Shown here: one piece after another, positions 1-8,978 of the stretch
Position numbering within the stretch: the first letter of the stretch is position 1
How the letters are laid out: each line of letters begins with the position of its first letter
Source of the DNA: a virus
Reading direction: 5' to 3' (one strand)
DNA length: 31,603 nucleotides
IMG/VR virus record: IMGVR_UViG_3300028388_001758
Span: 1 to 31,603 of that record
The notes under the pieces: generated by a model
Told to the model about the DNA's origin: nothing
Database searches by the model: none
What the model saw: the letters and a program-made list of their open reading frames with translations, nothing else
Made by a program: the position numbers and the translations under genes

Positions 1-745
1 TCTCACTGCACATATTACTTGCATAAATGTGTTTGTCCTTGTACACCTCAGGTTTGTTGTTGTTCACATTATCTGAGAACAGGATGTAAGGGAAGCCGAT
101 TTCACTTCTTCGCTTTAAGACCTTCGCCCAAAGCTTTCGAGCTTCCTTGTCGCCATTGACGACACGCTTGATAAACTCGCTAGACACCGTAATACCAGTA
201 GTGAGCCCTTGGATAGGATTTCCCTCCGTACCGATGTCTAGGAACTCATCTGCATCAGGGTGTTCAATGTTTAGGTAAGCACTAAAGTAACCCCGTCTGA
301 CATTACCTTGTGAAATCACATTGGCAAGTGTGTCAAACATTTGCATAAAGTGTACCGAACCATTTGATTCACCGCTATTTTTAATAGGCGTACCTCTACC
401 TCTGAGAGCTCCGAAGTACCCAGAAGTTCCACCTCCACCTTTCATAAGCATACCGTTCTCGGCGTGCGTGTAAAGAATGGAACCAATGTCATCTTCGATG
501 TAAGAGCCGAAGCAAGAGACGGGTAATCCCCTCTCTAAGCCGTAATTCGCCCATACAGGTGAGGAAAGGGAGAAGTACCCCTTACTCATATAATTATAAA
601 ACTTGTCTGCGTATCCTTCGATACCTAAATATTGTTGAGCTTTTTCTGCAATTTCTCGTATTCTATCTTCTGGCGTTTGCCCCTCTAATAGATAACCTCT
701 TGACAGAAATCTTCTAGACTCTTCGTTTAACCATTCGAATGCCAT
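1..745 (-). CDS. nrdA: Ribonucleotide reductase class I, large (alpha) subunit, 5' part only
   Basis: Reduces ribonucleoside diphosphates to deoxyribonucleotides, supplying dNTPs for phage replication together with the beta subunit encoded just upstream. The first 248 residues are in the window; the rest lies past the left edge. I read VSCFGS, whose Cys78 fits the first redox-active cysteine, a glycine-rich KGGGGTSGYFG segment, and near the end SNMCSE, with N244, C246 and E248 in the catalytic Asn-x-Cys-x-Glu arrangement of class I enzymes. The N-terminus starts directly with the catalytic-domain helices, so there is no ATP-cone and probably no overall-activity allosteric control in this chain. 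The start at 745 has GGAGG seven bases upstream and follows the nrdB stop by nine bases, so the two subunits are co-transcribed. The class I assignment is firm; whether it should be named NrdA or NrdE is not settled. Confidence 0.93.
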   Translation of the reverse strand, partial: MAFEWLNEESRRFLSRGYLLEGQTPEDRIREIAEKAQQYLGIEGYADKFYNYMSKGYFSLSSPVWANYGLERGLPVSCFGSYIEDDIGSILYTHAENGMLMKGGGGTSGYFGALRGRGTPIKNSGESNGSVHFMQMFDTLANVISQGNVRRGYFSAYLNIEHPDADEFLDIGTEGNPIQGLTTGITVSSEFIKRVVNGDKEARKLWAKVLKRRSEIGFPYILFSDNVNNNKPEVYKDKHIYASNMCSE

Positions 746-754
746 AATACCTCC

Positions 755-1723
755 CTAGAATAAATCATCTTCGGTAAACGACTTGGTCTTTTTAGAATAA
801 GAGACTGAACGCTTCACGAAGAAGTCAATGTTTTTTGTACTTAGTGTTTCTTCTACAAACCAAGCGGTCTGCTTAATTTTTTCTATATCGATATCGAACA
901 TATGTTCTAACCCAATCGCCTTGAGAGACTGATTGAATCTATCTTTGACGAACTCTTTAACAACTTCCTTAGGTAGAAAGTCAAGGTCTGAATCATTATA
1001 AATCCAGTCGATGATACCCATCTCAGCTTCGTATGCTTCCTGTGTGTCTGCATATAACTGAGCCTGTACATCACGGGTCCACCAGTCAGGGTGTTCCTTT
1101 TTAATCATATTGACAATCTCAAAGCCAAAGCGAGCGTGGATATCTTCCTCTTTAGAAGTTGCCTCCACGGCATTAGAAATACCTTTGAGCGCATTCTTAT
1201 GCTTATTAAAAGACATCATAATAAGAAACTGCGAGAAGAGTGATACATTCTCAATGAACATCGAGAAGAGCACGACCTTTCTAAAGAAGTCTTCCTCGTC
1301 TTTGATGACTCTATCCATCTTGTTGAAGTATTCTATGCGTCTTGCAATTGCAGGATGTTCTAGTAATTTTTCGAACTCGTCGTTCAGTCCTACTAACTCA
1401 AGTAAGTTAGAATACGCGTCTGCGTGGCGAACTTCTGACTCTGCAAATGTGACACCAACTGCCTGGAACTCAGGCTTTGGGAACCACTTATATAAACTAC
1501 CCCAGAAGGTCTTGACAGAAACTTCAATCTGTGCAATGGCAAGCATTGCTTTCTTGACAATCGCTGCTTCTTCGCTCGATAAGTTTATTTTTAAATCCTG
1601 TATGTCAGCAGAGTAGTTAAACTCTGTATGTACCCAGTACGAATGTCTGACAGCATCCACATACTCTAGTATTTCTGGGTACTCGTAAGGTTTTAGATTA
1701 ACCCTTTTTTTAAATAAGTCCAT
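755..1723 (-). CDS. nrdB: Ribonucleotide reductase class I, radical-generating (beta) subunit
   Basis: The ferritin-like beta subunit (322 aa) makes and stores the oxidant used by the alpha subunit. Metal ligands read from the sequence are E67, E97 and H100 (ESEVRH), E158, and E193 and H196 (EEDIH). A tyrosine, Y104, sits four residues after H100, where class Ia/Ib enzymes carry the radical. The first ligand appears to be Glu instead of the usual Asp, and a Lys (K71) follows four residues later; I recall this pair from descriptions of the manganese-dependent subclass Id, so subclass Id is possible. The C-terminal tail (FTEDDLF) is the kind that docks into alpha. The start at 1723 has AGGAGG at good spacing. 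The gene lies between the helicase gene (nine bases upstream) and nrdA. Confidence 0.93.
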   Translation of the reverse strand: MDLFKKRVNLKPYEYPEILEYVDAVRHSYWVHTEFNYSADIQDLKINLSSEEAAIVKKAMLAIAQIEVSVKTFWGSLYKWFPKPEFQAVGVTFAESEVRHADAYSNLLELVGLNDEFEKLLEHPAIARRIEYFNKMDRVIKDEEDFFRKVVLFSMFIENVSLFSQFLIMMSFNKHKNALKGISNAVEATSKEEDIHARFGFEIVNMIKKEHPDWWTRDVQAQLYADTQEAYEAEMGIIDWIYNDSDLDFLPKEVVKEFVKDRFNQSLKAIGLEHMFDIDIEKIKQTAWFVEETLSTKNIDFFVKRSVSYSKKTKSFTEDDLF

Positions 1724-1732
1724 TGTGACCTC

Positions 1733-3082
1733 CTAAATCTTTAGTTTATCGAGCGTCTCTTCCGAGAACTCTATTTTTTGTTCTATTAAATCGTAAATAC
1801 TTTCGTCTATTGTTTTCTCCATAACTAGGTAGTAATACATCGGTACTTTTGTTTGCCCAATTCTGTCAATTCTACCTAGTGCTTGCTTGTATGTTAAACT
1901 TGATTCAGGTAATGAGTACATTACCATAATGTGTGACTTGTGTTGTAAGCCATCGAGACTCTCACTCATTGCTTGGTATTGGCCAACTGCAACATCGTAA
2001 GTCTTGTTATTAATCTCACTGTATTTATCTTCCGTGTCTCCGTTAATCAGCACATAACTTTTTCCGATGGAATGTAATAACTCTAGGATTAAATCCTTTT
2101 CTACATTGTACTGGTAAAAGATAGTTACTGTCTCATCGGTGTCTTCTAGAAACTCTTTTAGCCAATCGATTTTTTTTGTGTTGTCATCAAAATGAAAGCG
2201 CTCTCCGAACTCGTTCATACCAATGATGCGTCCACCTGTTAATGTTTTTAAACCGATACGCTTTCTAGCTGAGTTATCAAGTAGTATATCTTTGTAAACC
2301 ATCTCTCTCGTTGTTCTTGCATAGCTTTTTGCTTTATCAATATTTACTTTAATATGCTCAGGAGGAAAGTCTCCTAACTTCGGTGAGTAATAAAAGCAAG
2401 TAAGTGAAAGCATACGCTCCAGCTCTTGTGTGTTTTTATACCCTGCAATTACTTTAATAGGGTACGGCCTACCACGAATCATCTTGTCTTCTTCAACAAC
2501 AAATTGTTTCTTAAAGTCTGAGTAACTCATATCAAGATAACCAAGGAAGTGTAGCTGTGTGTAGAAGTCTATAAAACCACCGTAATTTGCCTGTGTAGGC
2601 GTCGCAGTAAGTATCATCTTATAAGGAGTCGAGTAAGATAATCTAAGCGCTGTACGCGTCTGTTTTACAGGGCTTCTTTTATTGCCGTAGGCTTTGATTC
2701 TGTGACTTTCATCGATGATAATTGTCCAAGACTCATTGACAACATTAAATAATGCATCAAGCTTGTAAAGTATCTCAAAGTTTACAACGACAACATCGAA
2801 GGCATCTGCTTGCTCTAATATAAATCGATTCTTTTGCTCTGAGTTCTTTGCAGATTTTGGAAACTCCATTACTTTATACTCTGGATAATGTGTGTTGATA
2901 ACACCCACCCATTGGGTGGTAACACTCTTAGGGCAGATGACCAACAACTTAGGAGTAGGATTTAATTTAAATCTTTCTAGACTTGTGATTGTTTTACCTG
3001 TACCAGTACCCATAAATAATCCTAGTGCAGGTAAATGTTTGGACTTATTGATTATTTCTTTCTGGTACGGTCTTAGTATCAT
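1733..3082 (-). CDS. SNF2-type superfamily 2 helicase/translocase
   Basis: ATP-dependent DNA translocase or helicase of 449 aa, shorter than cellular SNF2 proteins but typical of phage versions. Motifs in order: Walker A GTGTGKT (about residues 25-31), VICPKS motif Ia (about 48-53), Walker B/DExH as DESH (124-127), motif III LTATPTQ (about 158-164), and motif VI QALGRIDRIGQ in the last 50 residues, the form characteristic of the SNF2 family. No extra domains are visible. Its start codon overlaps the end of the VRR-NUC gene by 4 bp (ATGA), so the two are translationally coupled and may act together on branched or damaged DNA. A role in recombination-dependent replication, repair or fork remodelling is inferred from context next to polymerase, primase and annealing protein. 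Confidence 0.9.
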   Translation of the reverse strand: MILRPYQKEIINKSKHLPALGLFMGTGTGKTITSLERFKLNPTPKLLVICPKSVTTQWVGVINTHYPEYKVMEFPKSAKNSEQKNRFILEQADAFDVVVVNFEILYKLDALFNVVNESWTIIIDESHRIKAYGNKRSPVKQTRTALRLSYSTPYKMILTATPTQANYGGFIDFYTQLHFLGYLDMSYSDFKKQFVVEEDKMIRGRPYPIKVIAGYKNTQELERMLSLTCFYYSPKLGDFPPEHIKVNIDKAKSYARTTREMVYKDILLDNSARKRIGLKTLTGGRIIGMNEFGERFHFDDNTKKIDWLKEFLEDTDETVTIFYQYNVEKDLILELLHSIGKSYVLINGDTEDKYSEINNKTYDVAVGQYQAMSESLDGLQHKSHIMVMYSLPESSLTYKQALGRIDRIGQTKVPMYYYLVMEKTIDESIYDLIEQKIEFSEETLDKLKI

Positions 3083-3375
3083 CTTTTTAAAGAGTCTTCT
3101 ATCTCGATAAGTTTGAGAAGTTTAATGACATCCTTTACACTGGTAGGGAATATACCATATCCGCCAGCTTCAATGATGCTTTTTATTTTTCTCTCTTGTA
3201 ACTCTGTTGCTCTTCCTGTTTCCGTTTTAACCTCTAGTCCAACCAAATATCCTTTGTAACACGCCATCAAATCAGGCATCCCAGAATGTGTCGTGTCTGA
3301 GTTTCTCCAATTAAGTATTTTATTATTGTTTAAAAACTTTTGTATGTCTCTCTGTATCTTCGTCTCAGCGTTCAT
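3079..3375 (-). CDS. VRR-NUC domain nuclease
   Basis: Stand-alone VRR-NUC (PD-(D/E)xK superfamily) protein of 98 aa. Visible motifs are GMPDL with catalytic D35, GLEVK with E48 and K50, and a conserved TELQER segment with Q60, followed by GGYGIF, the usual family order. Such small VRR-NUC proteins act as structure-selective nucleases, for example on Holliday junctions, and are common beside phage helicases. It overlaps the upstream small gene by 11 bp and the downstream helicase by 4 bp. The start at 3375 follows GGAGG at a spacing of seven bases. Function is well supported by family; the exact substrate is inferred. Confidence 0.88.
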   Translation of the reverse strand: MNAETKIQRDIQKFLNNNKILNWRNSDTTHSGMPDLMACYKGYLVGLEVKTETGRATELQERKIKSIIEAGGYGIFPTSVKDVIKLLKLIEIEDSLKR

Positions 3376-3655
3376 CTAAATCCTCCATTATCCCTTCGTA
3401 GAATATCCCGTCCCTGTAAGTGCAGAAACCATCTTCACACACCCATTTGTCTTTATCTTCCAATTCTTGTAAGTCTTTTGTTCCGACTTTTGCCATATGG
3501 TTTAACATATGTTGTTTCTCTGTTCCCAAGCCATCATCAATGTGAACTCGGTGTATGCTTTTAACTAATCCCTCTAATACCTGAACGGCTTCTAGGTTTT
3601 GGTCTGTCTTTGCTAATTGTGTTTTAATGAGCCATAAGGCTTCGTGTGCTGTCAT
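3365..3655 (-). CDS. Hypothetical protein, 96 aa
   Basis: I do not recognise this protein. The N-terminal 40 residues look helical (TAHEALWLIKTQL, then a VLEGLVKSI helix); the C-terminal part is acidic with two cysteines (VCEDGFCTY), perhaps a small fold with one Cys pair. It is a real gene: AAGGAGG lies eight bases before the start at 3655, and the 3' end overlaps VRR-NUC by 11 bp inside a tightly packed replication operon. It sits between the polymerase and nuclease genes, so a helper role in replication or nuclease control is possible but unproven. Confidence 0.8.
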   Translation of the reverse strand: MTAHEALWLIKTQLAKTDQNLEAVQVLEGLVKSIHRVHIDDGLGTEKQHMLNHMAKVGTKDLQELEDKDKWVCEDGFCTYRDGIFYEGIMEDLDER

Positions 3656-3687
3656 ATTTTCCTCCTTAAAATTTTATTTAATCCAAG

Positions 3688-5742
3688 TTAGTGGAGCAAA
3701 TCAACTTTATCTGCCCAGCTGGTATGTGTGATTTCTACATCACAAGTCATAGGTATCGTCGGCATCACATCTTCTACTGATTCCATTATTCTTTTTATCT
3801 CCGTTACAAGATGCTCCTCGCCGTCTGCGATTGAAATTTGTATCTCATCGTGAATTGGTAGTAACATTCTAGACTTGTAAGGTTTTAAAAACTCGTAGAC
3901 TTGTATTTCTTTTGCCTTCACCATATCGGCGCATCCGCCTTGAATAATATAGTTGTAAGCTTTGTAGTAATAGTTACTGCTTTTTAAATAATATCTTCTA
4001 CCATAAATATTTTCTACGAATCCATACTGTGTTAAATTATCTTCTACCCACTTTTGGTAATCCAGAACTTTAGGAAAGGCACTGTAATAACCTTTGTTAA
4101 GTTTGACTGCAATCTCGTCATTGTCAATAATCTGGGATTTGATTGCATCCACACCACCACCATAGTTCTTAAGAAAGTTACACATCTTACCTAGTTTACG
4201 GTAATGACTGAACTCTGGATGGTCTTTACTACCAAGTTCGGGGAAAGCCTCGAGGGTTGTGACACTGTGTAAGTCAGTAGGTGTCCACGGGTTACCGTGC
4301 TCATCTATCCACTCTCCAGAATCCCAATCCTTGCTACTTAGAGGATAAGTCTCTCCAGTAAATATACTTTGACAATCAAAAGGTATGAATGCACGACACA
4401 AGTTTTTATCGCCACCTGATATATCTACGGTGTACTGTGCCTGAACGCGTAGTTCCATTTGTGAGTAGTCAAAGTAATAAGTTTTATATCCTTCGTCGTT
4501 GATGACAACGCGTCTAGGATGGAATAATTCGTTACCTTCCGCATCTAACAGGGGTTCCTTCGGCTCTTGCTGTAAGTCTGATGATACTCTGCCTGTAATC
4601 GTACCTGCATTGTTGATACTTGTGTGGATTCTCCCATTGATAACTTTGTTAAGCTTACCTTCAATGTAAGTCGATAGCCATTTGTCAATTGTTCTTAGCT
4701 CAAGGATGAGCGAAGCAATATTAACAACTTCTTTATTACTAGACTTAGTTAGAATCTCAAGTGCTTTGATGTCTGTCTTTTCTAACTCGATATTAAACTT
4801 ATCTTTGAACAAGTCTCTAATAATTTTGTGTTGTCCCACAGAAAACTCAATCCCTGTTATCTGTTTTAGTAAATCGTATTTTACTGATTTATAATTCAGT
4901 ACACGCTCTCGGCTTTCTAGTAAGTAATTAATATCGACTCTAAGTCCTGTGCGCTCCATTTCTGCAACGATACGGATGAGTGCATTTTCTTGCTGGTAGA
5001 TGTCTAAGTTCTTACCAGTTTTGTGAATGACAGGTAAAGCTTTGTTGTAAAACTCTCTAGTAATCACCAAGTCATCCTTTAGATAACTAATCATAAGATT
5101 TGGGTTATCTTTGTAACTATCTTCATAGGTTGGTGCACTATAATTATCATCTATAAAACTAAACCAATCGTCCCAAGGATGTTTAACAAACTGAACACGA
5201 TTACGATACGCTTCGATGATAGGCATCAACTTGTCTGGAAGTTTGTGTGTTTTTAATTTATCTTTTACTTCCTTCAGTCTCTGCTTATTCAATTCATTTA
5301 TATGATTTTTAATAACTTTACCAGCGAACTTAGAATCTTCGTCTACATACTTAGCACCTATGGCTTCTAGACCAATACTTTCTCTGTCGTCTGCGTATTG
5401 TGTTAATCTTGCGAGGGTTAGCGTATCTTCTAGCTTGATGCGCTCAGGAATCATTTGTCCTAAGTTTGCAAGCATATGGTAATCGTACTTAGCGTTGTGC
5501 GCGATGAGTGTGTAATCGAATGGAAGGTTATATAACATTTCGAAAAACTCATCCGTTGGTTCAGTAATATAAATGTACTTATTAAACTCGATGCCAATCA
5601 AGAATGGTGTGTCGACCATATAGTTAAGTCCTGTGGTTTCTGTGTCGTAAACAATAGTGTCTGGTTGCTCGTCTCTTAGAAGCTGTTCTACTTCGCTGAG
5701 ATGCTTTACTGTTCTATAACTAAATTTTTGATGTAGAAACAT
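3688..5742 (-). CDS. DNA polymerase, family A (T7-like), with 3'-5' exonuclease
   Basis: Replicative DNA polymerase, 684 aa, close to T7 gp5 in length. Exonuclease motifs are intact: Exo I YDTETTG (D33, E35), Exo II AHNAKYD (D87), Exo III YLKDD (Y220, D224). Polymerase motifs: TGRVSS (about 384-388), motif A FDYSQMELR with catalytic D425, motif B RKLGKMCNFLKNYG (R515, K519, F523, Y527), and motif C IHDE (H631, D632, E633). The residue matching E. coli Pol I position 762 is Phe (F523), a state usually associated with lytic phages. There is no 5'-3' exonuclease domain. The gene overlaps the preceding unknown gene by 23 bp and works with the primase-helicase fusion, the ssDNA-binding candidate and the annealing protein in the same operon. 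Confidence 0.96.
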   Translation of the reverse strand: MFLHQKFSYRTVKHLSEVEQLLRDEQPDTIVYDTETTGLNYMVDTPFLIGIEFNKYIYITEPTDEFFEMLYNLPFDYTLIAHNAKYDYHMLANLGQMIPERIKLEDTLTLARLTQYADDRESIGLEAIGAKYVDEDSKFAGKVIKNHINELNKQRLKEVKDKLKTHKLPDKLMPIIEAYRNRVQFVKHPWDDWFSFIDDNYSAPTYEDSYKDNPNLMISYLKDDLVITREFYNKALPVIHKTGKNLDIYQQENALIRIVAEMERTGLRVDINYLLESRERVLNYKSVKYDLLKQITGIEFSVGQHKIIRDLFKDKFNIELEKTDIKALEILTKSSNKEVVNIASLILELRTIDKWLSTYIEGKLNKVINGRIHTSINNAGTITGRVSSDLQQEPKEPLLDAEGNELFHPRRVVINDEGYKTYYFDYSQMELRVQAQYTVDISGGDKNLCRAFIPFDCQSIFTGETYPLSSKDWDSGEWIDEHGNPWTPTDLHSVTTLEAFPELGSKDHPEFSHYRKLGKMCNFLKNYGGGVDAIKSQIIDNDEIAVKLNKGYYSAFPKVLDYQKWVEDNLTQYGFVENIYGRRYYLKSSNYYYKAYNYIIQGGCADMVKAKEIQVYEFLKPYKSRMLLPIHDEIQISIADGEEHLVTEIKRIMESVEDVMPTIPMTCDVEITHTSWADKVDLLH

Positions 5743-6208
5743 TTCCTAAGGTCTCCATAAATGTTGAGAATCCGTCTAAGAATCTTCTTGCTTCTAAAGC
5801 ATACTGTGGAATACCACATATTGCGACACTGTCATCTAGTTTTGATAACCACTCTTCTGATAAGAAGTCATCTGGATTTAATTTGGCATCTTTTCTATAC
5901 ATCGTAGCGGGGGAAACATTGAGGATATAGCGGGCAATAAAGTATCGAGATTCTCCGAAGATTAATCCCATAAAGACAAGTTCTTGTCTGAAGCGTCTTT
6001 TGTCTATGCGCTCTAGGTGTCGTATTTTTGGTATCTGATTAATCATTGCATTAATCTTTTGCCAATCCACTGCCATTATATAGCATAGATTTTTATAAAA
6101 CTCTGTCGCTTTGTTTGGTCCGTATTGTCTAGCAAGCATCGTATAATATAAGATGACTTTTAATTCTAGAACACGGGGATGGTTCTGATATTCTTTAAAT
6201 TGTTCCAT
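5720..6208 (-). CDS. Hypothetical replication-operon protein, 162 aa
   Basis: Unrecognised protein. I chose the start at 6208 (MEQFKEYQ) over an upstream one at 6235 because GGAGGAG, lying in the last codons of the primase gene, is at the right distance, and the ATG follows the primase stop TAG by one base. The protein is largely helical and basic around residues 70-85 (HLERIDKRRFRQEL). The segment YFIARYILNVSPATMYRK resembles a helix-turn-helix, so DNA binding is possible. Sitting between the primase-helicase and polymerase genes, it could be a loader or accessory factor, but this is inference. Confidence 0.8.
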   Translation of the reverse strand: MEQFKEYQNHPRVLELKVILYYTMLARQYGPNKATEFYKNLCYIMAVDWQKINAMINQIPKIRHLERIDKRRFRQELVFMGLIFGESRYFIARYILNVSPATMYRKDAKLNPDDFLSEEWLSKLDDSVAICGIPQYALEARRFLDGFSTFMETLGNVSTSKI

Positions 6209-6209
6209 A

Positions 6210-8978
6210 CTATTTCGTCTCCTCCAATGCCTCAATTAATGTTTCCGCGCTATCGTGTGTAATACTTTTATCTAAATTTCTATAACCTTTTCTAAACTTC
6301 TCTGTTGGTGTTACTGTCTCACCTGACAATCTAATGAACTTATGCTTAACAAGTTTGTTGAATACTCTACCGAACGCGTCGTTTTCCAATCCAGATACGA
6401 CTTGTAAGTTCTTACGAGATGTTTTACTTTCTTGTGACAATTGATTAAACATCGTAGAATTTTTGTCATAAAGTTTTTGTAACTCGACTTGTTCTTTTGC
6501 TGTGATGTTTGAGTATCCGTCTTGTTCAATCTTATAGTCTTTTAGTTTGAAGATGTCATTATCGTAGATATCTATAAAATATTCTACAACTTCATCCACA
6601 ATTTCTTTTGTGACTAAAACTTTCGAGTAGTCTGTAGTAGTCGATAAGATTAAACTTGCCATTGCCACACTGAATCTTGCGAGCTTGAGCGGTGTTGTTG
6701 TGTGAAACAATGTAAAACTTGACTCGAACATATCGTTTAGCTGTTGTGCCTTCTCCCAAATGTATGACTCGGTGTCTTCTGCAAACACGACATCCTCTGG
6801 TTTACGAGTGTATATCCACTTCACTTTATGATGGTATGCCTCTTCTGGGATAGGTTCCCCTTCGAGTTTGTATTTAAACGGGTTTATACGCTCCTTAGGT
6901 TTTTCAATGAGATAGAATCCGTCGTAACGAGTCACATCTTCTTGTGCTTTAACTAGTTCTTGTATCGGAACAATGCCATTCGGGAATGTCGCCAAGTTTC
7001 TAGGTGAGCCGTTCTCATCATTGATAGGGTTTGATATGGTTATCATACGAAGTCTACAAGGGATGTTAAGCTCTCCAGCCACACGGGTAATCCGTGCCTT
7101 ACCAGATGAACGGATATCCGTCATATCTGATATAAACTTGGGCTCCGCTCCTGAGAATTCTTCTAGGACAACGAGTCTCTTGTGTTGTCTAGGGATGGCA
7201 CCAATCTTAGTTACCATACCTCCGTCTTGCTGGTCCGAACCACCTATCAAACCTTTACGCGTGGATGTCTTCAAGGATAAAAAGTGTCCAAAATTATATA
7301 GGTCTACAAGTTTTTGACTTGTCTCTGACTTACCGACTTGGGTATCACCCAGGATAAACACATCTAGTGCGCCACGGATTCTATCACCGTAATCGAACTC
7401 TAGGATACTGTTGAATACTAAGTCTACTGTCAGCCATAAGTTAAAGCGTAAGTGTTTTGCAACATAATGTTTGGCGCTCTGGTATAACTTGTTTAGCTTT
7501 TCCTTGATTGTTCCTTCAGTCTTAAACATATTAAGTAGCTCAGGGTTTGGTACAAAATCTTCTTGAGGGTCGATGTCAATCACTTTGGTTGCAATTGCTA
7601 CAAGCTTTTGATGTTTGGTTGGATGCGGATAGATTTTATATTCTATCTCGTACTGCTTACCAACAATCATCGGCTCGAATGAATACAAGTCAAGTGATAG
7701 GTTGCTAGCCTCTGCCTCTCTATCAATAATAATTGTCTTGTAAATTGTTTTGTAATCTGATATCTGAGACTTGATGTAAGGTTCTTTGTTAGAAACACCT
7801 GCAAACTTTTTAAGACTGTTTACTACTTCATCTTGCTTGGCGCTTGCCTCGATAAGTTCTAGCACTTGATGGATATTATAATCCTGCAGGTACCAGTTCT
7901 TGACTTCGCCGATGAACATTTGTTCGTGCTTGAGTCCCGCCTCTTTTGTTTTCTCAAAGCTGGCAACAGCAGGGACTGCATAACTGTCTCTAAACTCAGC
8001 GCTGACTGTAATCTCTGTGATAAGTAAACGCTTGAGGATATTTTCTTTTAACGCTTTTTTAAGTGGTGTATATATTTTGTCATCTTTAACATCAACGAAG
8101 TCTCTCACTTCTAACGCGTAGAAGTCAAAGATATCTTTTTCATACTTCGTAATAAAGTCAAAGAAGTCTTCTTTTGTTTCTTTTACACCGTCTCCGATGT
8201 TGATATACTTAACAGACTTTGCGAGTCTCTTAATCGATAGGTATAACTTATCGGCTCCTTTTCTTCCCGCGTCATCGTTATCATAACAGATAATCACATC
8301 TCTGTCTTTAAACTGGTTGATAACATACTCGTTTGGTATTGTTGTACTAGCGCCTCCAGTTAGGGTAATTGCGTTCAAACCTAACTCTCTAGCTAGCATC
8401 ATATCTTTTTCACCTTCGAACACATAAGTTGTTTCTTCTTTATTAGATGTCCACAAGTCATAAGGAACAATAAAACCATTACCTGCTCCTCCCTCTGAAA
8501 GTGACTGTGCCATTATTTTAGGAACATTTGGATACTTAAGAAGATTATAACTTCTCACATCCATTAATGCACCGTTGTAGAAGACTGGGATACCTAGAAA
8601 CCTGTTGCCTTTTGCATCTCTTGTAATACCTAGTCTTAAGTCTTTGATGGTGTTATAAGATAAACCGATTAATTTTTCTATACTATCTAAAAACTCTGTG
8701 TCTGCGAATAGATTTGCCTCTTCTTCTATTTCCCATTTCGCAGTAGAATGTGTTAACTTATCTACAACAACAGATGCTTCTGTCATCGGGATGCCGTTAA
8801 CCTTTGCAACGAACTGCTTTTCGTTGTATCCGATATCACATACCCAGCAATGGAATAATTCTTTTTCTGTGTTTATAGATGCTGAAGGTTTAGTATCGGA
8901 ATGAAAAGGGCATCGAACTTTAACTTCTTCTGCCCCTTCAAAATTAACATCACTAAAGTAATGTTTAAAATATTCCAT
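6210..8978 (-). CDS. Primase (CHC2 + TOPRIM) fused to an MCM-like AAA+ helicase
   Basis: A 922-aa protein carrying primer synthesis and helicase motor in one chain. The N-terminus has a zinc finger (C23-x2-H26, C44-x2-C47) like DnaG or T7 gp4. A TOPRIM core follows: FEGEKD with E188, then CYDNDDAG with D233, D235, D236. A long linker region (about 250-500) has no motif I recognise. The C-terminal motor has Walker A GDTQVGKS (544-551), Walker B LVVLEEF (E606, E607), sensor 1 ITISNP (N650) and TRYDGF with R684, which fits the MCM arginine-finger SRFD motif; SGKARITRVAG resembles the MCM presensor hairpin. This differs from T7 gp4, whose motor is RecA/DnaB-like. Its start overlaps the upstream stop (TAATG). 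The primase assignment is firm, the MCM-type motor likely. Confidence 0.9.
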   Translation of the reverse strand: MEYFKHYFSDVNFEGAEEVKVRCPFHSDTKPSASINTEKELFHCWVCDIGYNEKQFVAKVNGIPMTEASVVVDKLTHSTAKWEIEEEANLFADTEFLDSIEKLIGLSYNTIKDLRLGITRDAKGNRFLGIPVFYNGALMDVRSYNLLKYPNVPKIMAQSLSEGGAGNGFIVPYDLWTSNKEETTYVFEGEKDMMLARELGLNAITLTGGASTTIPNEYVINQFKDRDVIICYDNDDAGRKGADKLYLSIKRLAKSVKYINIGDGVKETKEDFFDFITKYEKDIFDFYALEVRDFVDVKDDKIYTPLKKALKENILKRLLITEITVSAEFRDSYAVPAVASFEKTKEAGLKHEQMFIGEVKNWYLQDYNIHQVLELIEASAKQDEVVNSLKKFAGVSNKEPYIKSQISDYKTIYKTIIIDREAEASNLSLDLYSFEPMIVGKQYEIEYKIYPHPTKHQKLVAIATKVIDIDPQEDFVPNPELLNMFKTEGTIKEKLNKLYQSAKHYVAKHLRFNLWLTVDLVFNSILEFDYGDRIRGALDVFILGDTQVGKSETSQKLVDLYNFGHFLSLKTSTRKGLIGGSDQQDGGMVTKIGAIPRQHKRLVVLEEFSGAEPKFISDMTDIRSSGKARITRVAGELNIPCRLRMITISNPINDENGSPRNLATFPNGIVPIQELVKAQEDVTRYDGFYLIEKPKERINPFKYKLEGEPIPEEAYHHKVKWIYTRKPEDVVFAEDTESYIWEKAQQLNDMFESSFTLFHTTTPLKLARFSVAMASLILSTTTDYSKVLVTKEIVDEVVEYFIDIYDNDIFKLKDYKIEQDGYSNITAKEQVELQKLYDKNSTMFNQLSQESKTSRKNLQVVSGLENDAFGRVFNKLVKHKFIRLSGETVTPTEKFRKGYRNLDKSITHDSAETLIEALEETK

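Noticed and set aside
1110-1616. 168-aa plus-strand frame opposite nrdB
   Set aside because: It is the antisense shadow of a certain gene, lacks a binding site and has no recognisable domain. The same holds for other plus-strand frames in the left arm and minus-strand frames in the right arm.
4578-4584. Second CTGATGA on the plus strand
   Set aside because: It lies antisense inside the polymerase gene and lacks neighbouring stems and the GAAA and GUC elements of a hammerhead.
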